Below are positions 56,298-64,000 of a DNA stretch of 64,000 nucleotides, one piece after another. The DNA is taken from NCBI GenBank assembly GCA_044222195.1, contig JBGANS010000013.1, forward strand, positions 1 to 64,000, in the 5' to 3' direction. A program made the position numbers and the translations under genes. Source of the DNA: JAHBXE01 sp044222195. GTDB lineage: Bacteria; Planctomycetota; Phycisphaerae; Phycisphaerales; UBA1924. The notes beneath the pieces are model-generated. The model made no database searches. It was not told the DNA's origin and saw only the letters and a program-made list of their open reading frames with translations. The first letter of the stretch is position 1; each line of letters opens with the position of its first letter.

Positions 56298-57413
56298 TCA
56301 TGGGCTAGATGTGGGCGGTCGCGCTGCAATGACCCGGTGTGCCAGCCCGATGGTTGCTAGAGACCACGCGCCCATCGCGACGAAAAAGGCCGCGCCGGGC
56401 ACGTGCTCCAGCAGGGGAAGGTCCATCGCCGCGTTCATGCGAGCCGTGGCGACCGAGTACATCCCCAGCGGGAAGACCGCGCCCCAGTAGAGCGGGTCAT
56501 ACCGCAGCGGAAACTTCTTGATGATGTGCCGCCACACGCCCAGGATGAGCAGCATCGGGATCCACCACGTCGCCGTCGCCCAGAACAGGAGCGTCGCGCC
56601 CTCGACGAATGGGAGCAGGCGGGCGACAAGCGGGCTCTTGGCTCCCGCGAGGATCAGCGAGGCGCCGGCGAGCGTGGAGATCGCCATCGCGCCCATGTTG
56701 ATCCAATAGGGCGGCGCGAGGTCCGAGGGCTTGAAGGGGAAGAACATGTAGCGGTAGAAGATCAGCGAGATGATCCACACGTAGAGCATTGCTCCGCCGA
56801 GCCACATCACCAGCGCGACCAGCAGCATGCCCTCCGCGGGCCCTCCGCCCCCCACCCCCCCAACGTGCCCGGCGAGCTGTGCCGCGAGCACCGAGACCGC
56901 TTGCGTCGCGACCACCGAGACGAGCCACCCGCCGCTCAGCCCGTCGGCCAGCGCAGGCTTGCTCGGCTTGACGATCAGGATCGTGAAGATGCCGTAGGTC
57001 AGCACCGCCCACACCGCCGCTCCAAAGCCCCACAGCCCCCACGCCGCGGCGGTGGACCCCCCGATCAGCAGCGTCTGCGTCCCCAGTACGCACGCGGCGG
57101 GGACCATCGTGAAGAACCCGACGCTCTTGTTGTGATCGGCCAGGTCCGCGCGCACGCTCGCCGCGTGACGGGCCAGCCGCAGGAGCGTGAGCACCCACAG
57201 TGCCGCGAAGAACGCGATGTTCAGCCAGAGCATTGCCCGGGCGAGAACGGCATACCCATGGATCCACGCGGCGAGTGAGACGATCCCCGTCGCCATGACC
57301 AACGCGAAGTACGCCGGGTGCAGGTCAGACGCGGCGCGATCGAGCCGGCCCCTCGTCCCCCCCCTCCCCACCGGCGCGGCCGTTTCGCCGCCAGCGGCGG
57401 ACGCACCGCTCAT
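56298..57413 (-). CDS. TehA/SLAC1-family anion channel
   Basis: 371 residues with ten predicted helices. YFALVMATGIVSLA at the first helix and later Gly/Phe-rich pore helices (LRYDPLYWGAVFPLGMYSVAT) match the tellurite-resistance/dicarboxylate transporter fold that forms anion channels. It could move nitrate, nitrite or organic anions. It is the last gene of the long minus-strand operon, and its start overlaps the preceding gene by four bases. Confidence 0.85.
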   Translation of the reverse strand: MSGASAAGGETAAPVGRGGTRGRLDRAASDLHPAYFALVMATGIVSLAAWIHGYAVLARAMLWLNIAFFAALWVLTLLRLARHAASVRADLADHNKSVGFFTMVPAACVLGTQTLLIGGSTAAAWGLWGFGAAVWAVLTYGIFTILIVKPSKPALADGLSGGWLVSVVATQAVSVLAAQLAGHVGGVGGGGPAEGMLLVALVMWLGGAMLYVWIISLIFYRYMFFPFKPSDLAPPYWINMGAMAISTLAGASLILAGAKSPLVARLLPFVEGATLLFWATATWWIPMLLILGVWRHIIKKFPLRYDPLYWGAVFPLGMYSVATARMNAAMDLPLLEHVPGAAFFVAMGAWSLATIGLAHRVIAARPPTSSP

Positions 57414-57718
57414 CGCGGCTTCTCCAGCAGGTAGAGGTAGCGGAGCAGCCCCAGGTTCAGCAGCAGGCAGACAATGCTCGCCCCCAGCGCCGGCCACGCC
57501 ACCGCGTGATCGCCCCCGAGGAACGCGTTCATCGTCGCAGTCAGGAGCCACAGTTGCATCAGCGTGATGATGAGCACGATGCACAGGATGCCCGTGATGA
57601 CCGCCGTGCGGGTCTCGACGGTCAGGCGGTTCCTTGCGATCCCCGCCCGCGGCGGCGCGGGGCTGGGCGAGCGCGGGTCCGATGGTGCGGTGGGCGGTGA
57701 AGCGGAAGCAGGATTCAT
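57410..57718 (-). CDS. Small two-helix membrane protein of the molybdoenzyme operon
   Basis: 102 residues: Pro/Ser-rich leader (about 1-27), then TAVITGILCIVLIITLMQLWLL and LGASIVCLLLNLGLLRYLYLL as two membrane helices. It resembles the DUF6755-type protein seen beside Rieske and molybdopterin genes, but this naming is from memory and not proved. Overlaps its neighbours by four bases on both sides, so it belongs to the operon and may be a membrane subunit. Confidence 0.6.
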   Translation of the reverse strand: MNPASASPPTAPSDPRSPSPAPPRAGIARNRLTVETRTAVITGILCIVLIITLMQLWLLTATMNAFLGGDHAVAWPALGASIVCLLLNLGLLRYLYLLEKPR

Positions 57719-58263
57719 ACCATTCTCTCCTCCACGCCCGTGGCGTAGACCGTCCCCTCGCGCACCTCCAGCAGGATCTTCGCCAAAGGCCGCCGCGGCG
57801 GACCCGCGAGTGGCCGTCCCGTAGCGAGGTCGAACGACCCGTGGTGACACGGGCAGAGCAGCTTCCCGCCCTCGACATCCGGCCGCACCGGGCACGAGAG
57901 GTGCGAGCACTTGTTCGAGTACGCGAGGAACTCACGCTCGCCCGCGCGCACCAGCAGGCACGAATCGTGCTCGCCGGGGAAGAAGAAAAGCGCGGCCCGG
58001 CCGACGGCGATCTCGTCCACGCGGGCGATGGCGCGCGGGCCGGGGCTTGGCCCTTCGCCGCGCAGCGTCTTGAAGGCGATCCACCCCTGCCCGGCGACAA
58101 AGGAGGCGCTGATGAGCACCATGAACTTCGTGAAGTCGCGCCGGGCGACGAAGTCGTCCTGCGCGGTGTCGAGAGGACAATCCCGCCGCCACTGGGGCTG
58201 CTCGGCGGGCGCGCGGCCGTCGGGGGTCAGCACGCGGAGTTGTGTGGAGTTGTCCTGGGCCAT
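57715..58263 (-). CDS. Rieske 2Fe-2S protein with twin-arginine-type anchor
   Basis: 182 residues. ARRDFTKFMVLISASF (about 40-55) is a twin-Arg-like membrane anchor as in QcrA. The cluster site shows CSHLSCPV and CPCHHGSF, whose Cys/His pairs hold 2Fe-2S. It probably passes electrons between a quinone-linked cytochrome and the molybdoenzyme. It overlaps the downstream small gene by four bases. Confidence 0.88.
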   Translation of the reverse strand: MAQDNSTQLRVLTPDGRAPAEQPQWRRDCPLDTAQDDFVARRDFTKFMVLISASFVAGQGWIAFKTLRGEGPSPGPRAIARVDEIAVGRAALFFFPGEHDSCLLVRAGEREFLAYSNKCSHLSCPVRPDVEGGKLLCPCHHGSFDLATGRPLAGPPRRPLAKILLEVREGTVYATGVEERMV

Positions 58264-58292
58264 GCGTTTCTCCGAGTGAGATGGAGCACCAA

Positions 58293-58931
58293 CTACCGCG
58301 AACCGTTGAGCACGCCGAGGGAGATCGAGCGCGCGGGGGGGTTGGGGTCCAACGCGGCCGTCACATCCACGTGCTCGGGCCGCGTCCCCGCGACGCTCCG
58401 CGGCCCCATCATCTTCACCTTGGTCGTGATGGTCTGGTTGCCGAACTTAAAGCGGTCGATGGGGGCCGATTGCGGCCGGGCCGCCTCGATCTCCTCCCGC
58501 GTGCCGAAAAAGAGCGCCTGGCTTGGACAGACGCTCGCGCACATGGGTTTGAGCCCCACCGACGAGCGGTCGTAGCACATGTCGCACTTCATCATCAGCT
58601 CGAACTCGACCTTCATTTTCGGAACACCGAAGGGGCAGGCCAGCACGCAGTTGTTGCACGCGATGCAGCGCGGCTTGCGGGCTGACTGCACCACACCGTC
58701 AGGGGTGCGTTTGATGGCATCGGCGGGGCAGACCTCGGCGCAGGTCGGAGAGTCGCAGTGCATGCACACGACGGGGATCGTCTGGGTTGAGTGCGCCCGG
58801 TCCACGGTTTCTAGATGGATCATGGAAATCCCCTTGTGCGTGTCGCACTCGGTGCACGCCTGCACGCACGCCTGGCACCCGATGCAGCGGGTGGGGTCGA
58901 TGTAGAAGTTGAGGTGACCGGGAACGCTCAT
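58293..58931 (-). CDS. Four-cluster ferredoxin subunit (DmsB/NrfC type)
   Basis: 212 residues with sixteen Cys in four groups: CIGCQACVQAC, CMHCDSPTCAEVCP, CIACNNCVLACP and CDMC...CASVCP. This layout is the electron-transfer subunit of DMSO-reductase-family complexes, relaying electrons to the molybdoenzyme. It starts 16 bases after the molybdoenzyme stop and precedes the Rieske gene by 29 bases. Confidence 0.92.
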   Translation of the reverse strand: MSVPGHLNFYIDPTRCIGCQACVQACTECDTHKGISMIHLETVDRAHSTQTIPVVCMHCDSPTCAEVCPADAIKRTPDGVVQSARKPRCIACNNCVLACPFGVPKMKVEFELMMKCDMCYDRSSVGLKPMCASVCPSQALFFGTREEIEAARPQSAPIDRFKFGNQTITTKVKMMGPRSVAGTRPEHVDVTAALDPNPPARSISLGVLNGSR

Positions 58932-58947
58932 GTGTGCTCCGATGCTG

Positions 58948-61218
<2,271 letters not shown>

Positions 61219-61236
61219 GCGAATCTCGTTGGTTGG

Positions 61237-62415
61237 TCAGGCGGTCGGTCCGGTCGCTGCGGCCGGCGCCGACGCGGCCTCAATGAGCGCTGCGACATCC
61301 ACAATCCCGGGGCGTTCGGTCACGCTGCCACCCCGCCCGGCCTGCCACAAGCGGCCCTGCGCGAGCGCCATGCTGAGCCGTCGGCAGCGCGGGCAGATGT
61401 ACTGGTAGTGCGGTCCGGAGTCGCCGGTCCTTTCCGGCATCTCGTATGAATACCCCAGTTCGCGTTCCACACGAATGAGGTCCTCGACGTGCATCTTCGA
61501 TGCAAACGGCTGGCCGCAGTTGTTGCATAGCGCCTGCTCACCGCTTCTGCCGGCATCTTTGTAGAAGGAAACACCAAGCTGCGCGGGGCGCTGAAAGATA
61601 TGGAAGAACTTGCCGAACGGGAGCCACAGGAGCGTGAAGATGACGCAGGCGGCGTGCACGATTGCGAGGAAGTCGTAAGCGTACCCCCTCATCCAGGTGT
61701 AGCTTGCCGTCAGCATGAGCCCGGTGATGCTGACCGCGAACAAAAGGATCAGCGGTAGGAAGTCCTCCCCGAACTGCTGCACGGCCTCGGCGCCGTGGTC
61801 ACGCATGCGTCGGCGCATGGCGATCATGACGCCGGCGATCACCAGGAATGAGGCCCAGACCAGGCCATGAAAGATCAGGACCGCCAAGACGCCCCCGATC
61901 CGGAAGCTGAACGTCGGGAACCCGAAGACATAGACCCGGTACCGCTCGAAGTCGTCGGCCGGAGTTTGAAAGTGGATCCACCCGAACACCAGCGGGAACG
62001 TGATCCCGGCGGCCATGAGGCATCCCCACATGATGAGCCAATGCGCTGCCCAGCGGGTCCGACTACGACGGAAGATGAAGTTGTTGAGCGCAACAACTCC
62101 GATAACACGGCGGGGCCACGCGCCGAAGTTGCTCAGCAATCGCTCGCGAGAGAAAAACACCTGCCATCCCCGCCGCCAATAGAGTGCGGTGGGTGGGCGC
62201 TGGAGCCAGATCGAGTACCGGTAGGTAATGGCGAACACGGCAAACAGCGTGGCGAAGGTGTATCCGACCAGCGCGGCGTCGAAGTGAGCCAGGTTCCTTG
62301 AGCCGGTCGCGATGGCGATCGCGAGTAGCGCCGACGCGACAACCCCGCGGGTTGCTGCCTGCGTGGCCTCTCGGGCGGGTTTGCGCGGCGGTGTGTTCTC
62401 TTGCTTACCGTTCAC
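61237..62415 (-). CDS. NarI-like membrane cytochrome with C-terminal metal-ribbon tail
   Basis: 392 residues with about six helices carrying His (AHWLIMWG, FHGLVW, VHAACVIF, FFHIFQR) that could bind heme b as in nitrate reductase gamma subunits. The C terminus adds CNNCGQPF ... CPRCRR, a rubredoxin-like or zinc-ribbon pair. The GTG at 62415 has GAGG upstream; a TTG at 62469 is an alternative without a ribosome site. It likely takes electrons from quinol and hands them to the molybdoenzyme subunits encoded 18 bases downstream. Confidence 0.75.
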   Translation of the reverse strand: MNGKQENTPPRKPAREATQAATRGVVASALLAIAIATGSRNLAHFDAALVGYTFATLFAVFAITYRYSIWLQRPPTALYWRRGWQVFFSRERLLSNFGAWPRRVIGVVALNNFIFRRSRTRWAAHWLIMWGCLMAAGITFPLVFGWIHFQTPADDFERYRVYVFGFPTFSFRIGGVLAVLIFHGLVWASFLVIAGVMIAMRRRMRDHGAEAVQQFGEDFLPLILLFAVSITGLMLTASYTWMRGYAYDFLAIVHAACVIFTLLWLPFGKFFHIFQRPAQLGVSFYKDAGRSGEQALCNNCGQPFASKMHVEDLIRVERELGYSYEMPERTGDSGPHYQYICPRCRRLSMALAQGRLWQAGRGGSVTERPGIVDVAALIEAASAPAAATGPTA

Positions 62416-62479
62416 ATCAACCTCGGCAGTATCAACACAGTGTAAGGGTTTGCTGGATGAGTGGAGCAAGCGAGTCGGT

Positions 62480-62788
62480 TCAGATCGAGACGTGCCGATA
62501 GACCTCGACCACGGGCGGCTCCGCGAGGAGCAGTCGCCAGCGGTCCAAGTAGGACTTCATGGCAGGGTCGTTCTCCACGCGGGCCTGGTCCTGCTGGTAC
62601 ACAGCTTCGTCACGGTACTCCACTACCTCTATGAAGCGATCCGCGTCGTGGGCATCCTGCTGCAACCGCACTCTGATGCCGCCGGGCGATTCGTAGAAGG
62701 GAACGGCCTCCCGCAGAAACGACAAGAACTCGGTCTGGCGAGCGGGTATTACACGACACCTGAGATGGAGCTCGACGCCTTGGGTCAT
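62480..62788 (-). CDS. Small ABM-like (ferredoxin-fold) protein
   Basis: 102 residues with ELHLRCRVIPARQTEFLSFLREAVPFYESPGGIRVRL and FIEVVEYRDEAVYQQ, typical of dimeric alpha-beta barrel proteins (antibiotic-biosynthesis-monooxygenase group). AGGAAG precedes the ATG. Members often bind heme or small ligands. Its position between copD and the cytochrome gene suggests an accessory role. Confidence 0.78.
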   Translation of the reverse strand: MTQGVELHLRCRVIPARQTEFLSFLREAVPFYESPGGIRVRLQQDAHDADRFIEVVEYRDEAVYQQDQARVENDPAMKSYLDRWRLLLAEPPVVEVYRHVSI

Positions 62789-62844
62789 GGGGTCTTCCTT
62801 CGTGCGCGATTCGCCGACACCATCCGTAGCCTTGACGGTTCGAG

Positions 62845-63318
62845 TCAAAGCGGCCCTCCCAGCCGTATCGACGCGCCGACGATGAGCATCAGCACTGCGA
62901 GGAGCGTGGTGATCCATGCGTGCAAAGCAAAGGACCGTAGGGGCTTGATGGCTTCGGTCGGTTCATCCCGGACCGCGACGAGCCGGGGGATGAGACGGTG
63001 ATAGGCGTACCCGGCCTGGACGAGGGTGGCGCCGAGCAGGACCAGCTTGGCGATGACCAGATGGGCCGCCGGCACGGAGAAGTCAAGCACATGTCGCCAG
63101 CCCCCGAGCCAGGTAGCGGCAAGCCACGCTCCCGTGCCAACCTGAAGCACAAGCGCCGTGAGGCCGATCCGCCCGTAACCTCGCTCAAAGTCCAGGATGC
63201 CCTTCGGATCGCGGGACCTCAGCGCGCTGGGGAGCACGACCCGCACGAGGACGAGATGACCACCAATCCAGGTTGCGGCCCCGAGCAGGTGAAGGATCAC
63301 GAGCACCTGATGCAGCAT
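62845..63318 (-). CDS. CopD-family membrane protein
   Basis: 157 residues with four helices: MLHQVLVILHLLGAATWIGGHLVL, then IGLTALVLQVGTGAWLAAT, a third near 80-100 and a fourth at the C terminus. His in LHLLGAATWIGGHL and LVIAKL-type residues match the CopD copper-uptake fold. GGAGGGGG is next to the ATG. The start lies within the end of the upstream gene (22-base overlap). Confidence 0.85.
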   Translation of the reverse strand: MLHQVLVILHLLGAATWIGGHLVLVRVVLPSALRSRDPKGILDFERGYGRIGLTALVLQVGTGAWLAATWLGGWRHVLDFSVPAAHLVIAKLVLLGATLVQAGYAYHRLIPRLVAVRDEPTEAIKPLRSFALHAWITTLLAVLMLIVGASIRLGGPL

Positions 63319-64000
63319 GAACCCCCTCCGATGTTGGCCTGCGTCGATGCCTCTAGCGCGAGCGCTCTCGGGAACAGGATGTTGTTCTCCTTGTGCACGT
63401 GGGTGTGCATATCCGCCTCGATGTCGGCAAGCCCCGACAGCATGACCCGGTACGTGCCGCAGGCGTTGTTCGGCGGAATAAAGCCGCGCGTGAGTTCGCG
63501 CATTTTCGCGAGTGCAACCCCCGCGTCCTCGTGCTCCAGCATCATCTGACGCACCGGTCCGTCGAGCGGAACGCCGTTCGACGGACCCCGCGCACCCGTC
63601 TCCAGGGCGCGAATCCACGGGAATAGCGCCGATTCCTCTTTGGACATGTGCTCGACGACCTCGCGGCAGAACTCGGTGAACACGTCCTGGAGCATGATCA
63701 ACTCGGCGTGGATGTTCCCGTGAACGCCGGCGACCTTTCGCACGAGAGCGGTGAGGCGCGGCAGTTCGCGGTTCATGAATCCGTGGTGCACCGTCTGGAT
63801 ATGATCGACCAGTCTGGAAAGTGGTTCCGTGGTCCAATCAGGTTCGCTGGTCTTGCGGGGCGCCGTATCGGCGGCCTCAAGCTGCGCATGGACCACGGAC
63901 AGGTCCAAGCCGCGCTCCGAGCACGCTGTTGCGAGAGACTTTCGTCCGGCGCAGCAATAGTCGATACCGAATCGCTCAAAGACGCGGGCGCGCTCGGGTC
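63297..64000 (-). CDS. Iron-sulfur cluster repair di-iron protein, YtfE/ScdA type (5' partial)
   Basis: The frame continues to the window edge: ARVFERFGIDYCCAGRKSL, then ATACSERGLDLSVVHAQLE, is the ScdA N-terminal domain with its CC pair. The C-terminal hemerythrin-like domain follows with HIQTVHHGF, HGNIHAEL, HMSKEESALFP, LEHEDAGVAL and HTHVHKENNILFPRA. YtfE/ScdA repairs iron-sulfur centres damaged by NO or oxidants. It is the first visible gene of the operon; its start lies beyond base 64000. Confidence 0.9.
   Translation of the reverse strand, partial: PERARVFERFGIDYCCAGRKSLATACSERGLDLSVVHAQLEAADTAPRKTSEPDWTTEPLSRLVDHIQTVHHGFMNRELPRLTALVRKVAGVHGNIHAELIMLQDVFTEFCREVVEHMSKEESALFPWIRALETGARGPSNGVPLDGPVRQMMLEHEDAGVALAKMRELTRGFIPPNNACGTYRVMLSGLADIEADMHTHVHKENNILFPRALALEASTQANIGGGSCCIRCS

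Overview
The window reads as a high-GC chromosome segment from a planctomycete, most likely class Phycisphaerae. Supporting signs are a GC-type dockerin tail (1-1119), a small basic protein of the TIGR04137 type (25366-25536), short PEP-CTERM-like tails (PAPAAG, PTPGAG), several membrane proteins with the planctomycete 'CGYxLxG...CPEC' zinc ribbon, and frequent TTG/GTG starts. No rRNA, tRNA or CRISPR array was recognised. The placement is inference from family content, not from a marker-gene tree.

0-12 kb: the end of a dockerin-anchored protein, then a translation block: nusA, infB, a DUF503 gene, rbfA, an HhH-GPD-like protein, a very large TPR lipoprotein and a YebC-family gene. rimP, ylxR and ylxQ are absent from their usual places. 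12-20 kb: a cysteine-rich secreted protein behind a poly-G promoter spacer and with an in-frame TGA, a lipoprotein, short-chain reductases, a membrane sulfotransferase, glycerate kinase and an isolated pilT.

20-27.5 kb: aspartate/methionine-family genes (a Cys/Met PLP enzyme overlapping an ACT-less aspartokinase-homoserine dehydrogenase fusion). Both are invaded by hairpin repeats that remain in frame. An isolated nuoI, a SPOR-like protein, the small basic protein and an aminotransferase follow. 27.5-48.5 kb: mostly housekeeping and envelope genes: FMN reductase, zinc-ribbon membrane proteins, an SPFH/zinc-ribbon pair, MFS, the VTC-DUF4956-CotH operon, an FAD oxidoreductase, a Rieske oxygenase, bL31, cobalamin-dependent methionine synthase (with in-frame 8-bp and 7-bp tandem repeats) and a VOC protein.

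48.5-53.4 kb: the most unusual stretch. A 1 kb region with no confident gene carries five copies of a 16-bp motif, a palindrome, a strong -10 box and a hairpin-rich leader. It precedes a compact module of ParB-like/DNA methyltransferase, HTH (probable small terminase) and large terminase genes. No integrase, portal, capsid or tail gene is visible, so it may be a packaging-only mobile element or satellite, or a prophage remnant.

53.5-64 kb: a nitrogen-oxide/oxygen stress and respiration neighbourhood. It holds a DUF488 gene, a decayed SnoaL-like gene, a CMD protein, a cupin, two divergent hemerythrin-domain proteins and, on the minus strand, a probable nine-gene operon: a YtfE/ScdA-type di-iron repair protein (running off the window end), CopD, a small ABM-like protein, a NarI-like membrane cytochrome, a cytoplasmic molybdopterin oxidoreductase, a four-cluster ferredoxin subunit, a Rieske protein, a small two-TM protein and a TehA/SLAC1 channel. 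Together these suggest a membrane-linked molybdoenzyme complex acting on an N-oxide or similar substrate, with accessory NO/iron protection. The substrate cannot be read from the sequence.
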